Assembly (NCBI RefSeq): GCF_032854445.1
Contig: NC_088299.1
Coordinates: forward strand, 17,477,608-17,541,607
DNA from: Liolophura sinensis
Lineage: Eukaryota; Mollusca; Polyplacophora; Chitonida; Chitonidae
Direction: 5' to 3'
Length of the DNA: 64,000 nt
The translations under genes were made by a program, and so were the position numbers. This document shows, piece by piece, positions 21,396-33,864 of the stretch; within the stretch, counting starts at the first letter, position 1, and every line of letters begins with the position of its first letter. The notes below the pieces were generated by a model, which did not search any database, was not told the DNA's origin, and worked only from the letters and a program-made list of their open reading frames with translations.

Positions 21396-21675
21396 GGGTT
21401 GCAGTAGCAATTGTTGAGCAGCAGCGGAGGGAAGCAGCACTGCTATATAGGCTTCGTAGGAGGCTTTGGGCGATACCCTGGCTTCTGAGACACCCAGGAT
21501 ATGACCAGTGCGAGCTAGTTCTAGGGGACAGATCAGGCTTCCGGAACTTCCAGCGCATGCTCGGTCGCATTGGGGCCAGGATTGAGCTAGCGGTGACCAA
21601 TTGCATAACACGCCTTAATGATGACAAACCCAGAACAAATGCTGATCTTTGCGACCGAATCAAGATCATTACATA
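21396..21675 (+). pseudogene. PIF/Harbinger-type transposase N-terminal remnant
   Basis: A plus-strand frame reads EQQRREAALLYRLRRRLWAI, then PWLLRHPGYDQCELVL, then GFRNFQRMLGRIGARIEL, ending at TAA near 21673. The pattern [RK]RR-x-W-x-x-PWL-x-R-P-x-Y-x-Q-x-E followed by [FY]-x-NF-x-RM...R[VI]G-x-RI is the N-terminal signature of HARBI1/ALP1-like transposases. A typical 15-20 residue stretch between these two blocks is shortened and the catalytic DDE region is absent. It is a dead fragment of a DNA transposon; no terminal repeats were found. Confidence 0.6.
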
Positions 21676-21959
21676 ATTAAATTACTACAAAAGTAAGACA
21701 ATATCACCACTGTCAAGTCGTAGCCGAGTTTCACGATATGTTCATATCTGTCGTGAAAGCTTGCATACCATATAAGACTCAACAAGAACGACCCTGACAT
21801 GTCGAGATATGACCTGGACAACTGAAAGTCCGCATTCTGAGTTGAGTTTCGAGTCAAGTCAACTTTAGACGTGAAGCAGTCGGGAAGATAGTCGTGGCCA
21901 GTGGGAGAGTAGCTTTAAAAACCTGATCTGAAAAACCTCAACTGGGGAAAGTTCGCACT

Positions 21960-24006
21960 CACACGGTCCCTCAAGTAAAGCACAACACTGTGACAAGTGT
22001 CGGTCAGGTAAGGTATAATATTGTGTCCTGGATCGGTTAGGTAAACTATAGCATCGTGTCCGGAGTCGGTCAGGTAAACTATAACATCGTGTTCGGGGTC
22101 GGTCAAGTAAACTATAGCATCGTATCCGGGGCAGGTCAGGTAAACTAAACAAGCTTTAGAAATCTGATCTGAGTAGCCAACACTGGGCGAAGCTCTCACT
22201 CACGCTGTCGGTCATGTAAACTGTAACATCGTGTCCTGTGTCGGGAAGGTAAAGTATAACATTGTGTCCGGTCATGTAAACTATAGCACCGTGTCCGGGG
22301 TCGGTCAAGTAAACTGTAACATCATATCCTGGGTCGGTCAGGTAAACTAAACAAGCTTTAGAAATCTGATCTGAGAAGCCACCACCGGGAAAGCTCTCAC
22401 GCGGTCGGTCAGGTCAACTACAGCACTGTGACCGGGGTCGGTCAGGTAAAACTATAGCATCTTGTCCGGTGTCGGTCAAGTAAAGTATAGCATCGTGTCC
22501 GGGGTCGGTCAGGTAAACTAAACAAGCTTTAAAAATCTGATCCGAGTAGCCACCACTGGCTAAAGCTCTCACTCACGCGGTCGGTAAGGTTAACTACAGC
22601 ACTGTGACCGGGGTCGGTCAGGTAAAGTACAGCACTGTGACCGGGGTCGGTCAGGTAAACTGTAGCATCGTGTCCGGGGTCAGTCAGGTAAACTAAACAA
22701 GCTTTAGAAATCTGATCCGAGTAGCCACCACTGGCTAAAGCTCGCGCTCACGCGGTCGGTAAGGTTAACTACAGCACTGTGACCGGGGTCGGTCAGGTAA
22801 AGTACAGCACTGTGACCGGGGTCGGTCAGGTAAAGTACAGCACTGTGACAGGGGTCGGTCAGGTAAACTATAGTATCGTGTCCGGGGTCGGTCAGGTAAA
22901 CTAAACAAGCTTTAGAAATCTGATCCGAGTAGCCACCACTGGCTAAAGCTCTCACTCACGCGGTCGGTACGGTTAACTACAGCACTGTGACCGGGGTCGG
23001 TCAGGTAAGTATAGCACTGTGACCGGGGCCGGTCAGGTAAACTGTAGCATCTTGTCCGGGGTCGGTCAGGTAAACTAAACAAGCTTTAGAAATCTGATCC
23101 GAGTAGCCGCCACTGGCTAAAGCTCTCACTCACGCGGTCGGTAAGGTCAACTACAGCACTGTGACCGGGGTCGGTCAGGTAAAGTACAGCACTGTGACCG
23201 GGGTCGGTCAGGTAAAGTACTGCACTGTGACAGGGGTCGGTCAGGTAAACTGTAGCATCGTGTCCGGGGTCAGTCAGGTAAACTAAACAAGCTTTAGAAA
23301 TCTGATCCGAGTAGCCACCACTGGCTAAGGCTCTCACTCACGCGATCGGTCAGGTCAACTACAGCACTGTGACCGGGGTCGGTCAGGTAAAGTACAGCAC
23401 TGTGACCGGGGTCGGTCAGGTAAAGTACAGCACTGTGACCGGGGTCGGTCAGGTAAACTATAGCATCGTGGCCGGGGTCGGTCAGGTAAACTACAGCAGT
23501 GTTACCAGTGTCGGTCAGGTTAGCTATAACACTGTGTCCTGGGTCGGTGAGGTAATCTATAGCATCGTGTCTGGGGTCGGTCAGGTAAACTATAACATCG
23601 TGTCCGCAGTCGGTCAGATAAACTACAGTACTGTGACCTGGGTCGGTCAGGTAAACTACAGCACTGTGGCTGGGTGGGTCAGGTAAACCATAAGATTGTG
23701 TCCAGGGTCGGTCAGGTAAACTATATCATCGTGTCCTGGGTCGGTCAGGTAAACTATAGCAATGTGACAGGGGTCGGTCAGGCAAACTATATCGTCGTGT
23801 CCGTGGTCGGTCAGATAAACTACAGCACTGTGACCGGGGTCGGTCAGGTAAACTACACCCCACCCCAGCCACAGTGCTATAGTTTACCTGACCGACTGCG
23901 GTCACAGTGCTGTAGTTTACCTGACCCACCGCGGACACGATGTTATAGTTTACCTGACCGACCCCGGTCACAGTGCTGTAGTTTACCTGACCGACCCCGA
24001 TCACAG
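21960..24006. repeat. 33-bp minisatellite with higher-order structure and an orientation flip
   Basis: Basic monomer is about TCGGTCAGGTAAAGTACAGC plus ACTGTGACCGGGG (33 bp = 11 codons). Between about 22140 and 23350 three to five monomers alternate with a spacer AAACAAGCTTTAGAAATCTG...CTCACTCACGCGG. AAGCTTT landmarks recur near 22152, 22350, 22526, 22700, 22910, 23082 and 23288, giving a higher-order period of about 172-210 bp. From about 23864 to 24006 the monomers are in reverse orientation (AGTTTACCTGACCGAC). Frames in both strands stay open because of the multiple-of-three length. Confidence 0.95.
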
Positions 24007-24009
24007 TAA

Positions 24010-25010
24010 CGTCTTACATTACAATGGCGTTGTTTATTTTCGTTTGATACAAAGCGATATTTTAACGTAAAATGCAATTCAATAGGAGGGAGTTTGGCCA
24101 TGCAGTGTAACGGAAAAACCAAGAGCATATTTCGTGTCCAGGTACCGTACAGAATATACAGGGCAACCGGACGACGGCCGCACTCGAAAAACAATCTCTC
24201 ATATTTAACACAATACTTTGTTTTGTACGGAGCCGTAAAAGTAAAACGGTGAAAAAATTAAGTAGAAAAGAAAAAATGTGACAAATTTTTGGAAATGAAA
24301 AATTCCACTCGAACTGCGCGCCTAAAACAAGTCGGTCTTTAGTGGTGTACTGTTTTGTTCTTTTTGTACTGTCACTGTTTCTGTATAGCTCTAGTTATGC
24401 TCGTCAAGCAAACACGTACATGTAGGCCTACATGCCTAGGTTCTCAAGCACTGTAGTGTGGCACCTGAGAATAATGTGTTTTTAAACACATTGGAATTAA
24501 CCTTTATAGATGATCAGGCCCATTATAAACCCATTGTTATTTATGTAATGGTACAACCGTTGCCAAAATATGTAGTTATTAGCGAGAAACACTCCTCTGT
24601 GGCTGCCATATTGGCTGTTTGACAGCAAACCATCTGTGATTGGTTAATAAACTTTTCAGACTCGTTTGTTACTCTTCCAAAAAAATTGTTTTCAGCTTGT
24701 CACTTTTACTTTTTCTTCTTTTCAATATTTTTTTTAATGTGTCACTTTTACGGTTTTTTTTCTCTCCCAAAATTTGTTTCTCTGTGTTTTTGAGAGATGC
24801 TGGATTAAATTATGTGACTGGCACACAGTTGTATGTGCTCGATAACATAACACTCTGTAAAATCAACACAAGTCGTGTACTGTGCTGCGGAGATATCAGA
24901 ACAAGTCTATCATGTCTTACACAATCACTGGAGCAAAACCATCATCTATTCCGCCATCTCACCGACATAGTATACTGTCAGTGTATCAGAATAGTTTTAC
25001 TATGAATGAC
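24010..25010. other. Spacer, no gene seen
   Basis: Contains T-rich stretches (24690-24780) that keep a frame open on plus, giving a low-complexity leucine/phenylalanine-rich translation that is not credible as a gene. Nothing else is recognised. Confidence 0.4.
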
Positions 25011-25014
25011 AGAC

Positions 25015-25300
25015 CGTTTCTGTGGCCTAGAACGTCCGCCTCAAAGTCGAGAGCTTTGAGATCAAACCCTGGTCGGGTAATATCAAAGACTTTAAATACA
25101 GTACTTGTCCGTGCGTCGCTTGGTGCTCAGCACCAAGAGGTTAGAGCAAGGAAACAGGACTGGTTGACGCGATGTGTGTATAGAAATGACTGGCTGTGGC
25201 GTAACTATAATGTGAGTGAGTGGGGTGTCATGTTTGGTGTCTAACATCACTTCGATACTTCACTGGCGGCGACTTATCAGGATCATCAATATTGCCCTAT
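25015..25300 (+). mobile_element. tRNA-derived SINE, family 2
   Basis: The tRNA-like head has GTGGCCTAGAACGTCCGCCT (A-box region) and GAGATCAAACCCTGGTC (B-box region). The body TCGCTTGGTGCTCAGCACCA...GAGGTTAGAGCAAGGAAACA is shared with the copy at 55690-56010 and more distantly with 51815-52165. Plus orientation; 3' end unclear. Confidence 0.7.
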
Positions 25301-25311
25301 GTGATTCATTG

Positions 25312-25412
25312 TTTGTTTATTTATTTGATTGATGTTTTACGCCGTACTTAAGAATATTTCACTTATACGACGGCGGTCAGCATTATGGTGGGAGGAAACC
25401 GGACAGAGCCTA
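25312..25412 (-). mobile_element. SINE family 1, 3' part
   Basis: TTTATTTATTTGATTGATGT tail, then ACGCCGTACTTAAGAATATT, ACGACGGCGGTCAGCATTAT and GGAGGAAACCGGACAGAGCC; minus orientation. Confidence 0.85.
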
Positions 25413-25569
25413 TGTGATTCATGTTTCGCATATAAGAAAATATGAGCAAGCAATTCCATTAATTTTATCGGGCTGTTAGTTATCAGTTCAACCATGTTTA
25501 CAATGTAGTTTATAATAAGGCAATAACCCAGGAGAGACTCACCAGTGGGGTAACTGTGAGGCCACTGTG

Positions 25570-25748
25570 AGTTTAAGTTCAACTCATGCTGGCTTCCGCT
25601 CTAGCCGTACATGGGAAAATCCGCCAACATCTTGTGGTTGGTCGTGTGTTTCCCCCGGGCTCTGGACGGTTTCCTCTCACCATAACGCTGGCCGCCGTCG
25701 TATAACAAAAATATTGAGTACGGCGTCAAACAACAATCAAATAAAAAA
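25570..25748 (+). mobile_element. SINE family 1, ending where the 75-bp satellite begins
   Basis: CTCATGCTGGCTTCCGCTCT, GGTCGTGTGTTTCCCCCGGG, TTTCCTCTCACCATAACGCT, GAGTACGGCGTCAAACAACA and an AATAAA tail. The tail stops at about 25748 and the first satellite unit starts within about 25 bases. Confidence 0.85.
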
Positions 25749-25771
25749 TGACCACGTTTGTATAACGCAAC

Positions 25772-28488
25772 TGCTGGCTACAGTTTTAGGAAACTGTGTG
25801 GTACAGTGCTGTGAGTCATGAGTTTTGCGGTACACTGTAAGACAGCCGGTGGAGATAGTGTCAGGAATCTGCCTGGTACAGTGCTGTGAGTGATGAACTT
25901 TGCAGTACACTGTAAGGCATCCGGTGGATATAGTTTCAGAAAAGTGCTTGGTACAGTGCTGTGAGTCATGAACTTTGCGGTATACTATAAGGCAGCTGGT
26001 TGATATAGTTTCAGAAAACTGCTTGGTACAGTGCTGTGAGTGATGAAGTTTGCGGTATACTGTAAGGTATCCGGTGGATATAGTGTCAGTAAAGTGTTTG
26101 GTACAGTGCTGTCAGTGATGAACTTTGCGGTATACTATAAGGCAGGCGGTGGAGACAGCGTCAGGAAACTGTTCGGTAGGGTGCTGTGAATCATAAACTT
26201 TGCGGTATACTATAAGACAGCTGGTGGGTATAGTGTGAGGAAACTGTTTGGTAGAGTGCTGTGGGTCATGAACTTTGCGGTATACTATAAGACAGCCGGT
26301 GAATATAGGGTCAGGAAACTGTTTAGTAGAGTGCTGTGGGTCATGAACTTTGCGGTATACTATAAGACAGCCGGTGGATATAATGTCAAGAAACTGTTTG
26401 GTAGAGTGCTATGAATCAGGAACTTTGCGGTATAGTATAAAGCAGCCGGTGGATATAGTTTCAGGAAACTGTTTGGTAGAGTGCTGTGGGTCATGAACTT
26501 TGCGGTATACTCTAAGGCAGCCGGTGGATATAGTGTCAGGAAACTGCTTGGTAGAGTGCTGTGGGTCATGAATTTTACGGTATAATATAAGGCAGCCGAT
26601 GAATATAGTTTCAGGAATCTGTTTGGTAGAGTGCTGTGAGTCATGAACTTTGCGGTATACTATAAGGCAGCCGGTGGATATAGTTTCAGGAAACTGTTTG
26701 GTAGAGTGCTGTGGGTCATGAACTTTGCGGTATACTATGAGACAGCCGGTGGATATAGGGTCAGGAAACTGTTTGGTAGAGTGCTGTTAATCATGAACTT
26801 TGCGGTATACTATAAGACAGCCGGTGAATATAGTTTCAGGAAACTGTTTGGTAGAGTGCTGTGGGTCATGAACTTTGCGGTATACTATAAGACAGCCGGT
26901 GAATATAGTTTCAGGAAACTGCTTGGTACAGTACTGTGAGGGATGAACTTTGCGGTATACTATAAGGCAGCCGGTGGATATAGTGTCAGGAAACTGTTTG
27001 GTACAGTACTGTGAGGGATGAACTTTGCGGTATACTATCAGGCAGCCGGTGGATATAGTGTCAGGAAACTGTTTGGTAGAGTGCTATGGATCATGAACTT
27101 TGCGGTATACTATGAGGTAGCCGGTGGATATAGTGTCAGGAAACTGTTTGGTAGAGTGCTGTGGGTCATGAACTTTGCGGTATACTATAAGACAGCCGGT
27201 GGATATAGTTTCAGGAAACTGCTTGGTACAGCACTGTGAGGGATGAACTTTGTGGTATACTATAAGGCAGCCGATGGATATAGTGTCAGGAAACTGCTTT
27301 GTACAGTACTGCGAGGGATGAACTTTGCGGTATACTATGAGGCAGCCGGTGGATATAGTGTCAGGAATCTGCTTTGTACAGTACTGTGAGGGATGAACTT
27401 TGCGGTATACTATGAGGCAGCCGGTGGATATAGTGTCAGGAAACTGTTTGGTAGAGTGCTGTGGGTCATGAACTTTGCGGTATACTATAAGACAGCCGGT
27501 GAATATAGTGTCAGGAAACTGTTTGGTAGAGTGCTGTGGGTCATGAACTTTGTGGTATACTATAAGACAGCCGGTGGATATAGTTTCAGGAAACTGCTTG
27601 GTACAGTACTGTGAGGGATGAACTTTGCGGTATACTATGAGGCAGCCGGTGGATATAGTGTCAGGAAACTGTTTGGTAGAGTGCTGTGGATCATGAACTT
27701 TGCGGTATACTATAAGACAGCCGGTGAATATAGTTTCAGGAAACTGCTTGGTACAGTACTGTGAGGGATAAACTTTGCGGTATACTATAAGGCAGCCGAT
27801 GGATATAGTGTCAGGAAACTGTTTGGTAGAGTGCTGTGGGTCATGAACTTTGCGGTATACTATGAGGCAGCAGGTGGATATAGTGTCAGGAAACTGCTTT
27901 GTACAGTACTGTGAGGGATGAACTTTGTGGTATACTATAAGACAGCCGGTGGATATAGTTTCAGGAAACTGCTTGGTACAGTACTGTGAGGGATGAACTT
28001 TGCGGTATACTATCAGGCAGCCGGTGGATATAGTGTCAGGAAACTGTTTGGTAGAGTGCTGTGGGTCATGAACTTTGCGGTATACTATAAGACAGCTGGT
28101 GGATATAGTTTCAGGAAACTGCTTGGTACAGTACTGTGAGGGATGAGCTTTGCGTTATACTATAAGGCAGCCGGTGGATATAGTGTCAGGAAACTGCTTG
28201 GTACAGCACTGTGAGGGATGAGCTTTGCGGTATACTATAAGGCAGCCGATGGATATAGTGTCAGGAAACTGTTTATGTAGAGTGCTGTGGGTCATGAACT
28301 TTGCGGTATACTATGAGGCAGCCGGTGGATATAGTGTCAGGAAACTGCTTTGTACAGTACTGTGAGGGATGAACTTTGTGGTATACTATAAGACAGCCGG
28401 TGGATATAGTTTCAGGAAACTGCTTGGTACAGTACTGTGAGGGATGAACTTTGCGGTATACTATGAGGCAGCCGGTGGATATAGTCTC
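25772..28488. repeat. 75-bp satellite array, about 36 units
   Basis: Monomer: ATGAACTTTGCGGTATACTA, TAAGGCAGCCGGTGGATATA, GTGTCAGGAAACTGTTTGGT, AGAGTGCTGTGGGTC (75 bp = 25 codons). Two main junction types occur, GTAGAGTGCTGTGGGTCATG and GTACAGTACTGTGAGGGATG. Left-edge units (25772-26150) are the most diverged, and from about 26640 units are highly uniform. Runs of three or four units are open on plus; units of the GTGAGGG type introduce TGA, so no long product is encoded. Confidence 0.95.
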
Positions 28489-29090
28489 CATTGTTTAGAG
28501 CGTGTCTCTGGTAGGAAACACTATGTTCTATAGACTTGTCGGGGTAATCTTATATAAATGTAAGCCTATGTGCTGGTGACAGGGCAATTCCGAATACTCC
28601 CGTTTATTCTGCATAGAAAACGACCACTAAGACTAATAATTCTGTGTTTTGATCGCAGCTCGTTGATATTGTTACCTTTATTTTTTATTGGGAGACCGGG
28701 GAATATTTCGTCAAGTTTCTCTAAAACCTCCATATTCAAGCCTATAAAAAGCTGCATGACACTCTGACGTGTGTTAACCATTTTATTCAGCTAATGTTTA
28801 TGGAATTTGTCTGTAAGTATACCCTGGAAAGATGTTACCCGGGTAAAGCGTATTACTTTTGGGTATGAACCAAATGAAAAGATACCTAACAAAATACACG
28901 GCAGCTGCAAAAAAATAATAATCTGTATTATTGACGAACTTTAGATGTTTGAAAACTCATGGCTGAATAAAACAGCAGTTTTAATGGCTTTAGAGCATTA
29001 AATACGTATTGTATAAGTAAAAAGTAAATACCTTATTCACTGAAATGTTTTATTCTTAAGTTAGCCGTCACCAGATCTGATAAGAAAATG
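28489..29090. other. Spacer between the satellite and the lectin cluster
   Basis: No gene recognised. Overlapping short frames at 28566-28781 exist on both strands without family features. The left limit of the lectin-cluster duplication unit is near 29090. Confidence 0.4.
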
Positions 29091-29129
29091 ATGTTTACCA
29101 AGAAAAAGTTTAATACCAAGATATTTCCG

Positions 29130-29325
29130 CTGACGAAACTGACGAATATATACGACAACCGTGTAATACTGTGTTCTGACGAAATTGACGAGTATATGCG
29201 ACAACCGTGTAATACCGTGTTCTTGCGAAATTGACGAGTATATGCGACAACAGTGTACTACCGTGTTCTGACGAAATTGACGAGTATATGCGACAGCCGT
29301 GTAATACCGTGTACTACCGTGTACC
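29130..29325. repeat. 46-bp minisatellite, about 4 units (left edge of lectin cluster)
   Basis: Monomer about GAAATTGACGAGTATATGCG, ACAACCGTGTAATACCGTGT, TCTGAC. The same family recurs at 32805-32890, 33066-33210, 37497-37765, 37935-38115, 42383-42600 and 42778-42960, always in the spacers of the lectin gene cluster. Confidence 0.9.
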
Positions 29326-30006
29326 GGTTTAAAAGAGTGACCCTCTTCCATAATAAACAAATAAATGTCTTTTATAGAGTTGTTTTTCATTTAAAAATTT
29401 AAAAAATGGGAGTGTTTATTATGTTTTTAGTACACGTACAAAAGGTAACTGTGTAACAACAGTAAAATCAAAAGTCAACTGTCGACTTCCCAAAATGGCG
29501 GACGGAAAATGTATGGGGGAATATGGCGTCACGTGCATGTCACTTGCCACAGAGAACAATGCTATAGCCCAAAACTCTTGAATTTAAAATGAAACACTAA
29601 ACCAAATGTATATTTGCTTTGAAAAGTTATGCCAGGGAACTATTATAAAACATGACTCTTTTATGATGTTGCACAACCGAAATATCGCAATCCAAAATAA
29701 GCAAGATCACGGACAACGAGACAATCGAAAGCGGCGTCATGCTATCAGTTTTATCCAATCAGACAAGAGTTATTTCTGTAACCTGAAACGCGTGACTTCG
29801 TGTTCTGGCTGCTCTAACATGACGTATCCCATGGCCTGGTAAGAATTCCTCATTACAAGTTGATTTACAGAGCTACCAAGTAGGCCTATGTCAAGACAAA
29901 GATGTTTTTATAAAAATAACCCAGGTGATATTATTCCTTGTCTTTCTTTTAATGGACGCCAGTGAATGGAGCACAAACGTTGCACGTGATGTGTTGTGCC
30001 AATCGC

Positions 30007-31820
30007 TTATTTCCGAGTCATCTCACAAATGGACGATCTCTTAGTACTGCTGGACTCATCATCCATTCCAAAACTTCCGAAGTAGGTAGTACCTGAGGAT
30101 AAATGCTCCTGACTTTGTGCGTCGGGCTGTCCAACGTGCCAGAATGGACTCTCAAGTGAAATCTCTACTCCAGACAGCCAGGCCCATCCGCTAGAAACCT
30201 TACGACCTCCAAGCCAATAGGTACCTGTGTGGAAGGAATTAAAAAAAAGTGAGTTTTATACTATTGGATTGTATTTAGTACTTAACTCAATCCATAGATC
30301 GATATAGAAATCAATCTGTTGACCAACAGATCAATTAATCAATACATTGAGCAATCAGCTAATCATAGATTGGTCATCTTATCAATAAAAACTGTCCATG
30401 GAAGGTTAAAACCTTATGCCGTGCTTAACAATTGCTTACCCTAATTACACCAGGTAATTGCTTTATACATTGTCAATGACAATGGTAAAAAAAGTGACGA
30501 AACTCTCTTACGCTTGTCATTGCCTATTGCTTCCTGCAAGTACATAAACTTTTCGTCCGTGTCCAATGAGATCAAATCCCCGCCTTTTTCCTGACAGGCG
30601 TGTCTTGACTCCTCCCACTCCATTTCCTCGATATTCATCCAGTAACACAGAGCTAGATGCTGAACAAAATGGAATCCGACAACGTCTGGGCAATCTCCTA
30701 CGGTTAGAATGAAAACCGTTTATGAGTTGTATTTAGCTGAACGAAAAAGAACGATCTTTATCAATTAAGGTCTCCACAATTAATTCAGCGGTTATAGTTA
30801 TTTATCGAATGCTATGTTTTACAGTTTCATCAACTCTTGAGGAATTCTCTTTAATCGAGCTTGAAATCCAACAGATAAATCTATATGAGTAGAGAGGCTG
30901 GCTGAGAGAAGTGTGCCCATTAAATTCAACAACTACTACACTATGTAGCGTCATGTGCATTTGTGCATGATTCAAAGTGAGCTGCCATGATATAAATTTG
31001 GCTGTGATGGTTCCCTTTTAGTTGTTTTATATCCATCTCTATCTGCCCCTCGGCACAGCGTGGTTACATACCCTAGCATAAAGCTGATTTCTATGGAAGT
31101 ACTCAGCACAGCGTGGTGATATACAGTAACACCGACCTGATTAGTACGGTAGTGCGCTTAAGTAACCCTAGTGGTGCAGTTGGACTAATACTGAATGGAC
31201 GATAAGGCCCTTACAAAACAAAAGGCACATATAAAGATAATTGATACTTGATAATTAAAAGCAAAATTAACTCAGAGTTCCCGTTTAGTGGTTATATATT
31301 ATGGTTTTCTTAGTTAATTGTTCGTCAGTGCCACAGACCGTAGTTTTGAATTCTGGGAAATTTGTCCCAAAATGGTATGAGGACCCGAATAGTACCGTCC
31401 TCATACCGCTGTCTGTGTGGTGAGATGTCCTCATCCAACTTCCACTGAAGCGCAATGGCCTATCAGCACACTTCATTAAAGCACAAGACTCCCTCAGTCA
31501 GAATTGGAAGAATCGTAATAATATTTTCTTAAATACTTACTGCTTCTGACTTGATACTGTCCGCCATTAAGCTTGGTGTAATACAGTCTACATGTATTAG
31601 TGCTGCGATCATAATGGAATGAGGCACATTTTTCATCGCTACTGCAAAAAACCATGGCTTCTACGGCTGAGCGGCTTGGTACCTGTTTGTACATGGATCC
31701 AGCCAGCTGACTGGACGACCGCCGATGACTGGTGAATATTCTCTCCTGGTCGCCCAAACAAAGGACATTGGCTTGTAAGGATAAAATAATGAGTCCTTTA
31801 TACAGAGCTGCAGTAATCAT
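30007..31820 (-). CDS. PAN/apple plus C-type lectin protein, copy 1
   Basis: Three exons on minus: 31541-31820, 30512-30697, 30007-30224; all introns phase 1; 227 residues. Residues 1-22 form a signal peptide (MITAALYKGLIILSLQANVL). Residues about 45-92 are PAN/apple-like (SAVEAMVFCSSDEKCASFHY, then CRLYYTK; Cys59, 65, 77). Residues 95-224 are a C-type lectin domain: Cys96 and Cys111 (N-terminal pair), WEESRHAC with Cys128, GGDLISL, YWLGGRK, W169, FWHVGQPD and ICE (Cys222). QPD at 188-190 is the galactose-type specificity motif. The WND calcium site is replaced by MDD and its following Cys is absent, so calcium-dependent sugar binding is uncertain. A secreted recognition lectin, possibly immune or mucus-related, is inference. 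ATG 31820 is preferred because copies 2 and 4 have a stop just upstream of it. Confidence 0.85.
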
Positions 31821-32804
31821 TTTTTCCTGTTTTCTTTGTTCCTTCCTGATTTGTGTTATTATTCGCAATGGAAATGGTTAATGGCCGCTACAGAAGCCAA
31901 CATAGGTGTTGTCTCTCGGCGTGTTCCTGGTGACAGTGTTTATCAATGATGCAACTTCCCATATGTAAGTTACAAAGACTTTTGTTAGGAATTTTAAATT
32001 ATGCATTGCCTTTAGCTAATGTACTTGGGGTAAAGCATTAGCTTCCGTAAATTGATTTTCAATTAGTTTTGTTCAAAAACAAAAGACACCGGTAACATAA
32101 CGCTTCGGGCTTTAAACTTTTCGCATACAAAATTTACCAGACATGGGCGATGTTGCAACTACATGTATTTAATTTACTGGGACAGTCATGGGATAAGTGA
32201 CCGAATGGAAGAACGAAGATGTCACATAGCCTTATGTCAACAGCTATGGGAGTTTCACAAACGCACCTGTGACATTTAAGCGCTATATACATGTGTACAC
32301 ACATGTGAGCATCGTGATTACCAGACACTTGCATGGAAGACTGGCTAAGCCAGAACTCTTTGGATAATATTTTGAATGTTCTGATTTAAAAAAAAAACCC
32401 TTAGCTGTGTAAATATTTTATTGACAGGACTGGTTGATGAGATCAGATTTTCATCTTGGATGTTTACTCAAGTCCGAGATTGGTATACCACTTTCAAACT
32501 ATAATATGGTTTTTAAGTCCACAACGCAAATGCTCATTTCCAAAACAATCTAAAACACCAGTTTCTATAAAATACGAAAGAAAAAACATATAAAAATAAG
32601 TGCCAGATAAAAGCAATCAACAGTGTGATGTAGGGTTGACAGTGGATATTCTAAACATGACATGCAATCCTTATTTCGAACGGGTAGTTCGAGGATAATT
32701 TTCAAGAGATAGTTACCGGAAGTAGGATTCTAAGTCGCGCGTTGAATGCACATGCTCATAAAAGCTGTACGATGATGTAATATACATGAATACTTGCTTA
32801 CGAA

Positions 32805-33210
32805 GAGAGTATATGCGACAACTGTGTAATACCGTTTGCCGACGAAATAGACGAGTATATGCGATAACGGTATCATACCGTGTACTACCGTGTGCCTGTT
32901 TAAAAGAATGACCTTCTTACATAATAAGCAATAAATGTTTTTTATAGATTATTTTTTTATCTTAAAATTTACAAAATAGGGAAGTTTATTATGTTTTTCT
33001 GTACACGTACAGAAAGTTGCACACACGAAATATCGCAGTTCAAAAAACTCGGAAAGCGCTGTCAGTTGACGAGTATATGCGACAACCGTGTAATACAGTG
33101 TACTGACGAAATTGACGAGTTTGTGCGATAACCCTGTAATACAGTGTGCTGACGAAATTGACGAGTATATGTGATAACCGTGTAATACCGTGTACTACCG
33201 TGCACTGGTT
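32805..33210. repeat. 46-bp minisatellite blocks in lectin spacer 1-2
   Basis: Two blocks of two to four units (32805-32890 and 33066-33210) are separated by a 170-bp piece that also occurs in the other spacers. Compared with spacer 2-3, a SINE and a 49-bp array are missing at the junction near 32808. Confidence 0.85.
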
Positions 33211-33864
33211 AAAAAGAGTGACCCCCTTACATAAAAAACAAATAAATGTCTTTTATAGATTATTTTTATATTTTAAAATTCACAAAAGGGGTGTTTATTA
33301 TGTTTTCTAAAGTACACGAAGACAAAGTAACGGTGTAACCAACAGTACAAGCAATGGTCAACTGTCGAATTCCAAAATGGCGGGCGGAAAAAGTACGGCG
33401 GAATATGGCGTCGCGTGCATGTCACTTGAGACTAAGCTGTTTAGAACAACGTTGTAGCCCAAAACTCTTTAAAATAAAACACTAAAGCAAATGTATATAT
33501 GCGTCGATAAGGTATCCCATAGTATTATTATAAAACATGACTCTTTTATGTTGTTACACAACTAAAATATGGCAATTCCAAACAATTGAAAGCGCCGTCA
33601 TGTTATCGGGTTTACCCAAACAGACAAGAGTTATTTCTGTAACCTGAAAACGCATCGTGTTTCCGATTGCTCTTACTTGGCGCATCCCATGGCCTGGTAA
33701 GAATTTCTCATTACAAGTTGATTTACAGAGCTACCAAGTAGGCCTATGTCAAGACAATGATGTTTTTATAAAAATAACCCAGGTGATATTATTCCTTGTC
33801 TTTCTTTTAATGGACGCCAGTGAATGGAGCACAAACGTTGCACGTGATGTGTTGTGCCAATCGC

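Noticed and set aside
23369-24009. Repeat proteins (GVGQVKYSTVT-type) in the 33-bp array
   Set aside because: Multiple-of-three monomer length keeps frames open on both strands, including across the inverted part; not gene-like.
24640-25005. 121-codon plus frame rich in Leu/Phe, resembling membrane protein
   Set aside because: It follows from a T-rich low-complexity tract; no start context or homologous feature.
31285-31476. 63-codon minus frame in lectin intron 1, repeated at 35142 and 40028
   Set aside because: Its conservation is explained by the recent segmental duplication. Copy 4 lacks it, it has no fitting acceptor and donor, and including it would break the phase-1 exon structure.
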